From the NCBI GenBank assembly GCA_032718865.1, contig JALUTQ010000040.1:1178001-1242000 (forward strand): 64,000 nucleotides of DNA, given 5' to 3'. A program made the translations under genes and the position numbers. Positions 44,501 through 55,055 of this stretch are shown one piece after another (position 1 is the first letter of the stretch; each line of letters opens with the position of its first letter). This stretch comes from Tilletia caries. Its lineage: Eukaryota > Basidiomycota > Exobasidiomycetes > Tilletiales > Tilletiaceae. The notes below the pieces were generated by a model. The model did no database searches. It saw only the letters and a list, made by a program, of their open reading frames with translations, and was not told the DNA's origin.

Positions 44501-46640
44501 CTGAAGGAAGGAAGGAAGAAGAGGAGGGAAGCAAGATTCAGCACGTGGATGCGGTGATGTGCAGCAAGTGTACTTACGAGGCGAAGGAGCGCACTTGGAA
44601 TGGCGGGGCTGGCGGGGTTCGCGGTGCTGTTGGAGCTGCTGGTGAAGGCTGATGCTGGTGGTGCAGACGATGACGATATCCAAGAGATAGGCGCATGGCT
44701 GGACGGAGGGGAAGACACGAGCGCACCAGAGGTCGGAGGCGGAGGAGAAGGGAGATACTGGTGCTGGACAGTGACTATCACCCTTACCTGCTTCTGCGCG
44801 ACGGCCTGTATCTGCCCGCTGAGGCTGACGTACGCCTGCTGAGTGAGCGCCGCCAGCTGCTCGACCCGGTCGTTCGTGTGCTCCGCGAGCCGGGACTGGG
44901 CGATCTGATTCGTCTGGACGGTGTCGAGGAAGTTAGTGAGCTCGGGAAGGGCCTCGACAATGGCGACAGAGATTGGCTTTTCCGGAGCCTCCAGTGCGGG
45001 CTTCATCTCGTTCGCGAACGCGCCGAACTCGGCGGAGGAGAAGACCGGGTGCGCGAGGAAGCGCATGTGCGGCTGGGATTGTCGAAGTACGACCGCATCT
45101 TGAATCAGGACCACCCGCAGGTACTGAAGCAACCTGAGGAATCCTTGGGCTGCCAGATCACGCTCGAGCTTGCCCGTTTCGACCTGGAGAAGAATGTCGT
45201 CCACTCCTGGGAAAATCTGCTGCTGAAGGGACTTGGAGGGAGTGGTGGTTCCTCTGGGCAGGAAAAACCCTCCGGGATGTATCGAAAATCCGGCCATTGC
45301 GCGCATCGACTCTCGTGGAAGACCAGTTAGGTAGCACCCCTGCATCTTCTCCACCGACCACCTACCTGCTCTTCGTATCTGAGCTTCGCTCGCGCCGTTG
45401 TCCTCCGCCCTTCGCGCACCTCCTCCTCTGTTGAGATGGGTCTTCTTGCTGCTCTGAATGTGAAGGGCGTCCAGGACCTTGCACATGTTGTCGTACTGCA
45501 TTCGATAGGTGACCGGCACCTCGCGACCGAGGTCCTGGTGCTTGAGAAGATAGATCCGGTACCAATCCTCTCGACGCGCAAATGAGGGAAAGGGTTCGTT
45601 GGCGCACTGGAAGCGCTCGAACAGATAGATGGCAAGGGCGGACTGGGGGCATTCGAGGACGTTCTTGTACCGCAAGCAGCCGGCGTATTCGAGACGGCCG
45701 AACTGATTCGTCTTGCCCTGGGCAGTAATGAGGACAACGGCATGGCAAAGCTGAGCGCCCTCGTTGGGCATTGGCAGAACAAACATGTCGGCGAGCTGGG
45801 CTCCACGTATAGTCTCTCCTCTCAACATGAGGGCGTGTGTGAGCAGATGATCGAGCCGATTTCGGGAGCAATTGGACGAGATGGTGGTCATAGCAAGGTA
45901 GTGGTTGTTGATGCGACTGAAGATGTGGTGCGAGTAGCCGTCTTGGATCGTTCCTCCCTGTCGATCGTCCATCGCATCCCGCTTCCGTGTCGCCTCCTCG
46001 CGCCCAAGAGAGTCCATGTAGCTCGTGAGCGCCCCGCCTCGAGGGTTGGTGTGCAGATTGGTGCCGAGGGAGACCTGCTGCTTGTAGAGGTCGAGAACAC
46101 CACTGACGTAGGTCTCGATTGTGCTTGCAGCAAGGGACGCGTTCTTCGCCGGCGCAGTACCGTCGGCCGCATCTTTTCTCTCCTTCTTCCTGCTGTTCCC
46201 CGTTGGCACAATTACTGTCTGCAGCCACAGCAGCAGCTTGGCCTCCGAAACAATCGTCCCATCGTCAAATTTGCGCATCGCACAGAATGACTGGATGCAA
46301 AGTGAACGTGATGCAAGAGGTACTTAACGTCAGTATAGTGAATAGTGATCACCGCCCACCAGGCCGCCGAGAATCGGCGGCCAGGATCGCAAAGACGCGA
46401 AAGGGAATCGGGATACTACTCACTGCCCACTTCTTCTGCTTGGGGTCATAGCTTGAAGAGGTACCCTTTGGCCGCGACTCGATCTTCTTTTGGACCGCGG
46501 TGTTCACGGCGCCGGCCAAGTCTGTCGCATTTTTGAACCGCTGTATAGACCGTGGCGGGGCCGCTCACCGTGCCATTGCCACCGACGACAGTGCCACCGA
46601 CGACAGCTCCTTTTGATTTCGACTTCGGACCGCGAGCCAT
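43377..46640 (-). CDS. Crypton tyrosine recombinase with GCR1-type DNA-binding C-terminus
   Basis: Six exons (46640-46569, 46540-46424, 46290-44578, 44500-44354, 44258-44217, 43820-43377), all joined in phase 0, give an uninterrupted 844 residues. The start ATG opens MARGPKSKSKGA. A core-binding region follows (FDDGTIVSEAKLLLWLQTV, STIETYVSGVLDLY). Catalytic boxes of the Ndc10/Crypton recombinase family are present: LMLRGETIRGAQLADMF (first Arg), HLNRGGGARRAE (His-x-x-Arg), RRAGRWS and MQGCYLTGLP (Tyr). After a Pro/Ser- and Gln-rich linker comes a GCR1_C-like domain (VWMEWDVGVNGCASVKELER, YGARWRPSPTERKFFSNRKR). Fungal Cryptons combine these domains and move as DNA through circular intermediates. 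The first intron would be only 28 nt, which is unusual. Confidence 0.8.
44443..44500 (-). repeat. CAG microsatellite in the Crypton linker
   Basis: A run of CAG units on the minus strand, encoding Gln in the fourth exon of the Crypton gene, interrupted by TCATCC. The repeat length is likely variable between strains. Confidence 0.6.
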
Positions 46641-47572
46641 TCCAGTTCCAGCGGCACTGACAGGAAGTGAAAGGAAGACGTTGTTGATGAAGGATGATGC
46701 AGGTAGATACAGTGAAAACGACTCAAACGGGAAAGGCATCCAGCTGCCAGTGGCCAGCTCAGCCACTGAAGCAGGCAGTCAAGACACGTGACCGCTGCGC
46801 AGTGAGTGGAAGGAGTGAAAGCGCAGAGAAGTTACTTCTCTGCGGTGGAAAAGGAAGAGAAGTTGCGGAAATGTGTTTGGACCACGGTGGTCCGCCCGAT
46901 TTGGGCGTGGTCCGACGTGGCCCAGATGAACATAAGGTCGAGTCACGACTCGCGTGGCGCGTTGAACTCAAAACCTGGCATCGCCTCCGGCCTCATCAAC
47001 AAGGGAAGGAAAAATTTGTCAAACAGCCCCAATCCTGAGGCGAAATTGCCAAACAGCCCCAATTCTGATTGCTTCTACCATAACTGCATTGGAAAAAGAA
47101 ATTACAAGTCCCAAGTCATGCTGCAGTCTCGGTCGGTATCGGTGGCCTTCGAGTCCACAGATGCTCGCCTTCTTGACTGGAAGGCAAAATTCATGCTCGA
47201 TGACTCCCACCACTCCATCCCGAAAGTCGCTTCTTCGACCACGGATACTCTGCTTCTGCGTCTCAGGCTGCACTTCTTCGACCGCGGAAACTGCGCCTCG
47301 GGTAGAGATCCGTCGAGCAGGCAGACAGGTGTGGTGCCCTGGGACACCTTCAGACCACGACGTTGGCCCTCAATTATTGAAACGGACATCCTTTGATTGG
47401 GCAAGTCATCGCTGAAGAGGGCTGTTACGAGCTCGTCTCTTTCCCTCTTGATTTTACATATCTCTCCCCTTCCTTTCATCCCTTCCCGCTCCTTCCTCCT
47501 TTCCTATCTTTCCCACCCATTCTTTTGAGGTCCCCAGAAACCAGCATCTAGACAGCACATAGACAAAAGACG
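46641..47572. other. Gap between the Crypton and ABC transporter genes
   Basis: A 932-bp divergent intergenic region carrying a short inverted repeat (GAGAAGTTACTTCTC near 46827-46841), the second copy of the 57-bp block (47008-47064) and the ABC transporter promoter with a pyrimidine-rich leader. No gene is seen. Confidence 0.5.
47008..47064 (+). repeat. Copy B of the shared 57-bp block
   Basis: Identical to 39617-39673, with two CAAACAGCCCCAAT units. Together the copies bracket the MULE and Crypton genes in direct orientation, 7.4 kb apart. Confidence 0.75.
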
Positions 47573-50500
47573 ATGGCCGACATTGCATATCTCCGCCCCA
47601 AAACTTGGAGCTTTGCTCCTCATCAGGTGTCCTTCGCCATCCAAACGCAGAACGAGGACGACGGCCCGTCCGCTCAACGCGCCAATACATTCGAATTCTA
47701 CCATACGATCCTCACATTCGCGGTCATCGGAGTGGTTCTGATTTATCTCCTCCAATCCGTAGTTCGCGGACTCGGACAGAAGATCAAACTTCGAGATGGT
47801 GGCCGTGATGGGGAAAATATCACTGCGGCTGAGGTGATTGCAGGGGACGACATCATGGCGGCTTCGATCCAGCCAATTCTCAGCGAACCGATCAAGGAAG
47901 AGAACTACAGAGCCGAAGTACGTCGGAGTCGGAATATCCTGCTGCTCTGGGTCGTCATATCCCTCGCATTGGCCGTGGCCACCTTCGTTGAGCTTCAAAA
48001 ACGAAAAGCGCCCTTCTTCACGATTCTTTCGCTCCAAGCAGACTCGCTCCTTTGGTTCTCGGTTCTGGCCTTGCTCCTCACGCCTCTGCGAACGCAGGGC
48101 CGGTGGCCACATATTCTTCAGCTGAACGCGCTGTTGGGTGCATCACTCATCACGCACGGTATTCGAGTCATCACACCACCTCCGCTGTCGTGGGATGAAC
48201 AACGCAACGTGCCGATACAACTGCCTGCCGTCTTCGAGGGCAGCGTCTTGTGGCTCCAAGTAGCGGCGACCATCATTGCCTTGTTCGCCTGGATCACGAA
48301 CGGGCTGACGCCTTCCGGTCCTCTCCGAATCGTGCCCTCGCCAAATCCAGGTACTGTTCCTACGGTCGGAGTTCTTATCGACCAGAGCGGCGGCGCTTCG
48401 ATCATCGGCTTTCTTCACTATTCTTACTGCTTTCCGGTCATCAAGGCGTCCTATAAGAAGGCACAGCTAGGCGTGGACGACGTGCCTTACGTTCCCGACT
48501 CGTTCCGGGCATCCGAGCTGAACGCGCAATCACAGCTGGCTTTTGCTCGCTTCGCCGCCAAGGACAAGAAGAAGGGCAAGGAAACCAATCGGACCAAAAG
48601 CTGGCGCGCATTCAGATTACTGCAAGTCTTACTTTGGACGAACAGGGCACTCGTTTCCGCCATTATCGTGTCGACCGTCTTCGCAGCTGCGTCCTTCTAC
48701 ATTCCTTGGTTGCTCCTGTTGCTCGTCATCTCTGCCATTGAGCGTTCGGAAGAGAACAACGAGCCCATGTCCATCGCCATTCGGCAGAACATCGTCTATG
48801 CGGTCATGTTCGCCGTGGGCCAGATCGCGTCCGCTTGTCTAGTCAATCACTCCTGGGGGATGTCGTCCACGTTGCTGACGAACCGATTTCGATCCCAGCT
48901 TTCGGTGCTGCTTCTCAACAAATCGTTGCGAAGGAAAGACATCACGACTGTCAAGGACAAGGAGACGGATGGAGAGGGAGCAGACTCGACCGAGTCAGGT
49001 GGCAAGGGAAAGAAGGACGACGACGAGTCTGACAACGACAACCCGGCCCAGTTTGCCACGAAAAGCAAGATCATCTCGATCCAAACAGTTGACATTCAGC
49101 GCGTAGAGGGGTTTGGGTTCCACATCTTCGTTCTTATAGGTTGTCCAACAGAGTTGATCACTGGTGGCATCCTCGCCTACCGCATCCTCGGCATCTCCGC
49201 CGTCATTGGCCTCGCCATGAGCCTGCTGACAGCGCCCATCGTCTACCTGATCACATCTCGCATCGAGAAGGTGCAGGAAAAGCTCATGGCGGCCCGTGAC
49301 AGCCGGACATCTGCGATGAACGAAAGCTTCCAGGCGATCCGGATGATCAAGTTCTCGAGCTGGGAACGCCGCGTCACGGAACGAATCATGAAAGCTCGTA
49401 GGACCGAGCTGAAGGAACAGAGATCCGTGAGTGAGGATATCCGATGTTGCACGACTGCTGAGAAGCTGATCTGGCCTGACATTACATTTCTACAGCAATA
49501 TCTTCTTGATGCATGCTCGGAGTTCCTCTTCTTCCTTTCCCCTATGCTCGTCATAGTTACCGCATTCACTTGCTACACGGTTGTTTTCCACAACCAGCTG
49601 ACACCCGCCACAGCTTTCACATCGCTCTCCGTGCTGCAGGAGCTTCGATGGTCACTTATGCAGCTTCCAGATACGATCTCATCCGCCATCCAATCATGGA
49701 CATCCCTCAAGCGCATCGCCTCGTATCTGGATTGCCCTGAGGTCGACGTACCCGACTCGGTCGATCTGACCTCAGAGACTGCTCTTGCTGCCGATGGGGA
49801 AATTCGACTGCAGAATGCCACGATAGGATGGCCTGTTGTCGTCACGTCCCAAAGCTCACAAGCCGGCTCTGTGGCTCCAACGTTCCGCCTGCGTGACGTT
49901 TCGGTCCAGTTCACACCGAAACAGTTGAACCTTATCTGCGGAAAGCTTGGTGAGTGATGGCTGTATCCGAGTTCTGAACGGAGAGCATGGCGCTTACCAT
50001 GTTCGATTTGCGCGAGGATAGGAAGCGGAAAATCGTTACTGCTGCTAGGACTTCTAGGCGAAGCCGACCTACTGGCGGGCAGCCTCAAATGCCCTCGGTC
50101 CATCCCCGACGCCGTTGCGCAATCAGGCGACCCGCGAATCTACGCGCGCGGAGAATGGATCTCGCCGTTGCTCACGGCGTACGTGCCTCAAAGCGCCTTC
50201 TTGACGAATGCCAGTCTCCGTGACAACATCCTCTTTGGACTGCCCATGATTCGTGAGCGGTACGATGCCGTCCTAGACGCTTGCGCGCTGCTCCCGGATC
50301 TTGCGATGTTCGAGGATGGGGATCAGGTCGAGATTGGAGAAGGCGGAATAGGGTTGAGTGGAGGACAGAAGGCTCGCGTCTCGCTAGCCAGGGCTGTCTA
50401 TTCGCGCGCCCAGACTCTTCTGCTTGACGATGTGAGTTCTTAAGCATGACCTCGATCTTTTGCGTAGAAGCTGACACGCGATGCGTTCGTTGATTACAGA

Positions 50501-53245
50501 TCTTGAGTGCTGTGGATGCTCATACCGCCTCCCACATCCACAAACAACTCCTGCAAGGGCCCTTGCTTAAGGACCGCACCGTCCTACTGGTATCCCATCA
50601 AGTTCAGCTCCTAGCTCCTTCAGCTGCGAAAGTGGTGCTGTTGGACAATGGCGTGGTCAGGTACGAAGGCCAGGCTTCCGGTGAGTCCACAAAAAGAGAG
50701 ATTGATGACTGCACATGTGTTCTTGGCCTCACTTTCCTTCCTATCTACTCCTATAGACTTTCTCCAGTCCGAACACTACCGCGGACTTCTTGATGACGAC
50801 AAAGAGGAGAAGGTCGTCCAGGACAATATTGAGGATGGTCCCCAGCAGAATGGAGCCGCTGAATCGGCAGGCAATGACAAGGAAGCGGGAGGTGCCACTG
50901 CGAATGGCAAGGCAGACGACAAAGACGCCACTCCCGGAAAAGCGGCACCTCGCAAACTGGTGGAGGATGAAGGTCGGAATGTCGGTGCTATCGGTCTCCA
51001 GACCTGGAAGCGATACCTGCAAATGGCCGGCGGGTCCAAGGTCATCTTCGTCTTCATCGCCATAATCATTCCCAATATCTGGACGCTCGTTAGCTCATGG
51101 TGGCTCCGCGCCTTCTCTGCCGATGCGAAGAACGGCAAGGACGGTTCGCACTCGATCTTCTACTGGATGACGATCTACACAGCTCTTGTCATGATGGAGT
51201 GCGTGTTTCACTTTGTCAAGTGGATTGCTGCCTATGCTGCATCCCTGCATGCGAGCCAGGTCATCTTCGAGGCTGCGCTCAACGCGGTCTTCCGGGCGCC
51301 TATGCGCTTCCACGACACGGTTCCTCGTGGTCGGTTGCTGAACAGGTTCACGAATGATCAGGAGGTGAGTGGATATCTGCAATCATGGGTGCGTCGGAAT
51401 TTCGCTGATCTGAACTTGTTGGATCGTCATATATTCAGGCCGTCGACTCTTCGCTAGCGGCTAACTTTGTCACCTTTCTGCAACAAGGTTTTGCGGTCGT
51501 CTTCGGCATCGTCGCAGTCTGCATTGGTGGCGGTCCCTCTTTCCTGCTCGTCGTCGCGATCATGGCCCCGCTCTACTACTGGGTGAGTGATGATGCTCCG
51601 GCTGTCAATTACGTCTTCCATTGCTGAACTTTTTGACGCGACGCCTGACCTGATTCGTGCAGACTGCAAAAGTATTTGCTGGCGCTGCTCGAGACGTTCG
51701 TCGCCTGCAGCAAACCACGAAGAGTCCAGTGGTTCAAACGTTCGCCGATGTCGTGAACGGCGTGGCGGTTGTGCGAGCCTTCGGAGCGTCGGCTACAACG
51801 CTCAGTTCCTTCTTCGTCAGGATGGACAACAGCCTGCGGTACGCCTTCCTCAATCGAATGTGCCCCCGGTGGCTCAACATTCTATACGCGGTCTCGACGG
51901 CCGTGCTGTACTTCTTCGCGACGGCACTCATCATGATCTCGGGCGCCGACTCGGCCGTGGCTGCGTTTGCGCTGTCGTTCTTACTGCAGATGGGAAACCA
52001 GCTGGCATACACCGTTGTGTGCTACTCGGAGAATGAGTCGAGGGGCGTTGCGATTGAGCGACTCGTGGAGTACGCTGATCTGGAACCAGAAGCTGCGCTC
52101 ATCGTCGAGCCTCGGCCGCCGGCATCGTGGCCTCACTCCGGTCAAGTCACGTTCGAAAACCTCCGCCTCCGATACGCCCCGGACCTGCCCGAGGTGCTCA
52201 AGGGGGTGTCGTTCGAGATTGCGGCCGGTCAGAAGGTCGGCATCGTGGGTCCGACGGGATGCGGAAAGAGCACGACTGTGACTTCGCTGTTCAGGCTTGT
52301 GGACAACTTTTCGGGCGGAAGGGTTGTTATCGACGGCATTGGTGAGTGTCGATCGGCTGGCACGCGCGGAGATCAAGTAGCTGAACTATATACTCTGTTC
52401 CCGAGCACCAGACATCTCCAAAATCGGTCTTGAGGACCTGCGATCGCGTCTGATGATCGTTCCCCAGGTGCGTGATCTGACTGAATCCTTTGACTTCCAT
52501 CCTCTCCGCACGAGCTGACCAGGCGGATGTTGGAATACGATCAGGATCCTGTCATTCTCAGCGGTTCTCTGCGCGATTCGATTGACATCTTTCAAGAGCA
52601 CACGGACGAGGACATCATAGCGGCGCTGAAGAAGGTCCACTTGATCGGATCTCCCCATCCCAACTCTTCGTCACTTTCGCGAGTGGTCGCGCCCGAGAGC
52701 AACGAGCAGGGTGATCAGAACGTGGTATGTTCTTTGTTGGCATGGGCCGGTAGAGCGAATGAGGGAGAAAACGCTGACCCTGGCCGATTTCTCGTCTCCT
52801 CACGCAGAACGTGTTTGAAGATCTCAAGTACAACATCGCCGAAGGTGGCTCCAACCTTTCGAACGGTCAGCGGCAGCTTCTCTGTATGGCGCGGGCCCTA
52901 CTCGGCCGTGCGAAAGTGGTGGTCTTCGACGAGGCCTCGAGCTCGGTCGACGTGGACGCCGACGACCTCATCACGGCGACGCTGCAGGAAGAGTTCTCCG
53001 ACTGCACCGTCATCACGATTGCGCACCGGCTGCGGACGATCATGCACTCCGATCGGGTGGTGGTGATGGACAAGGGCACAGTCTCCGAGTTTGCGAGTCC
53101 TGTGCAGCTCTTGGAGCGTCCCGAGTCGCATTTCTACAAGCTGTGTGCGGCGAGCGGGAAGGCGGAGTTTGAGAAGTTGCGGGAGATGGCTGCTTTGTCG
53201 AGTACGGCGTCGTCTTCGAAGACGTCTTCGGTATCACTTATCTAA
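47573..53245 (+). CDS. ABCC-family (MRP-type) ABC transporter
   Basis: Exons: 47573-49426, 49496-49949, 50022-50431, 50500-50680, 50757-51364, 51439-51582, 51663-52341, 52412-52467, 52545-52724 and 52808-53245. They give 1,667 residues; the 69-nt intron at 49427-49495 is in frame, so retention would add 23. Layout: N-terminal membrane helices (TMD0), TMD1, NBD1, linker, TMD2, NBD2. NBD1: Walker A GKLGSGKS (formed by splicing), signature LSGGQKAR, Walker B LLLDD with Asp in place of the catalytic Glu. NBD2: Walker A GPTGCGKST, NLSNGQRQ signature, Walker B VVVFDEASS. This asymmetry, with one degenerate site, is normal for ABCC exporters of conjugates and drugs. Placement in the vacuolar or plasma membrane and the substrate cannot be told from sequence. 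Confidence 0.9.
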
Positions 53246-53377
53246 GATTTCATGTATGTGCTCCCTGGACTTGCAGCTCAATATGAATTCGCAATGGCTT
53301 CAACCCTGGGTTGCATTGCAAGCTTTTAGGAGAATATTGATGGTACAGATGGGCGTCTGGGGATGTATGTATAATCC

Positions 53378-54799
53378 TCATGCGGCCGCGATGGAGGGAG
53401 GTAGGGAGGGCACATCGGCCACGCGCTGGAACTGGGTTGGGTCGTTGTTGTCTGTAGAGAGAGATACAGTCAGAGTTCAATGCTGAAAGGGCGGAATAGG
53501 GAATCTACCAAACTCACAGGCCATCTCGTCCAAGGCGACGATGCAGCTTTCGCGCACGACACGAGGCGCGTTCATGTCCTCGGCCCACCGCTTGAGTTCC
53601 TTGACGACGTCGTCAATGCTGACCTGATGCCCTGCTGCGGTCTTGGCGTCGGTGTGTTGAGGATCTGACTCGGCAGCCTCCTCGGCAATGCCGCCGAGAG
53701 CTTCGGCCGCCTCATGACGGACCATTTCGTGCTCGGCTGAATCTGCGAGTACGCGGAGCATGGAAGGGATGGAGGCCGGGTGGGAGAGCTCACCAAAGAC
53801 AAAGCAGATCTCGTGTCGGAAGAGGGCACTCTTGTCCTCCAGCCCATCAGCAAGCGCGAGCACGGCCTGATCGCCGACCTGGTCCCAGTCCGACGCGAGC
53901 TGTGTCTGTTCGGCCCGGAGGGTAGCGTCGGTGGACTTGGCGGCGTTGTATCGGCACTTTTCGGAGGCGCGTGCTGCGGCGTGTACGACGTTGCGGAGGG
54001 AGAACATGGCGCGGTATCGGTCCCAGAGCGGCAGCTTGTCGCCGGCAAGGAGGGAGGTGCGGTAGGAGACGAGGAGGTCTCGTGTGTGTGTGGGGTTGGA
54101 GGAGAGAGAGTGCACTGGCTGGGCGGCTGCTTCGGCCGCTGCTGTTGCTCTTGAGGAGGAGGACGAAGATGCGGCGGCGGCTGCAGCGGCGCCGAGGGCT
54201 GCGCTGGGAAGAGACGGTGCTGGGTCGATGGGAGCGAAGGCTTCGTCCTCGTCCAGATCTCCGGCTGTGTGAGCGTCGACGTCGTGTTCTGCAGCTGCTG
54301 CTGCTACTGCTGATCGAGAGGCCTGTGCAGCCTCCCGCTGTGCACGCGCCTGTTTGGACTCGTCGCTGTGGTCGTACTTGATCTTCTCGATGGCGAGTTC
54401 GCAGGTCTCCCTGACACTGACGTCCTCGTCGCCGACGTACTTCTGCAGCACGGGCAGACTGTCGAGTGAGCTGATGGCGCCCAGTGCCTCGGCAGCCTCG
54501 TGGCGGACCATGGGGTCCTCGGCGCGGTTGCTGAGGACGGCGACGAGGTGCGGGTTGGCGTGCGGGTCTGCGATCTGGCCGAGGACGTAGGCGAGCTCGT
54601 GCTTGAGCAGCGCGGACTCGTCTGCGAAGCCGCGCGCGATGATGTCGATCGCCGTGTGCGCGTCGGTCTCGGACACGGCGGCGAGACCCCGGAGCTCGAA
54701 CAGGGCGCGGAAACGGGCGTCCAGCGGAGTCTCACCGGAGAGGAGGCTGCGCTCGAGCTGCGCGAACTCGGTGTTGTTGTTGTTATTTGAGGAGGTCAT
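53378..54799 (-). CDS. LIA1: Deoxyhypusine hydroxylase (DOHH)
   Basis: Two exons (54799-53518, 53451-53378; intron 66 nt) give 451 residues. The enzyme is a HEAT-repeat protein of two symmetric halves, each with two His-Glu iron sites. All four are visible: LLKHELAYVLG, MVRHEAAEALG (first half), LFRHEICFVFGE, MVRHEAAEALG (second half). It hydroxylates deoxyhypusine on eIF5A, completing hypusine needed for translation. The second exon was chosen because it supplies the usual end (AYNNDPTQFQRVAD); without it the frame runs into FGRFPIPPFQH, which is intron sequence. The linker between halves is expanded to about 85 residues of Ala/Ser/acidic runs. An ATG at 54844 would add 15 residues; 54799 fits the family better. 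Confidence 0.9.
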
Positions 54800-55055
54800 G
54801 CTGAAGTCTGTCGCTGTCGAGATGGTGGTCTTCCAGCTCATCACTCATCGGCCTCATCAGCAGGAGGGCAAAAAATAACACAAGCTCTATTTCATATTCG
54901 CTGCATAAATGATTAGATAAGATCAGAGCAGCGCGTCACGTGACTCTGATCGCCATCGGTCATCGCGCTCCCTTGTCCGCGCGCTTCCCTTTGATCGGCG
55001 AGCATTTGATTCCAACTTGCACCGCATACATACACACACACGGTGGCAGCTCGCC
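54800..55055. promoter_or_regulatory. Divergent promoter between DOHH and the acidic ORF
   Basis: 256 bp between start codons, containing the palindrome GTCACGTGAC at 54935-54944, identical to the one upstream of the LETM1-like gene. Confidence 0.45.

Noticed and set aside
44578..44790. An extra intron starting GTAAGG at 44787 in the Crypton gene
   Set aside because: Reading through keeps frame to the GTAAGT donor at 44577 and all later exons stay in phase, so no extra intron is needed.
39617..47064. The 57-bp direct repeats as LTRs of a retrotransposon
   Set aside because: Far too short, built from tandem units, and the enclosed genes are DNA-transposon proteins on opposite strands.
53477..53517. 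DOHH ending at the TGA at 53477
   Set aside because: The last codons there are intron sequence; splicing 53517-53452 gives the family-typical C-terminus.
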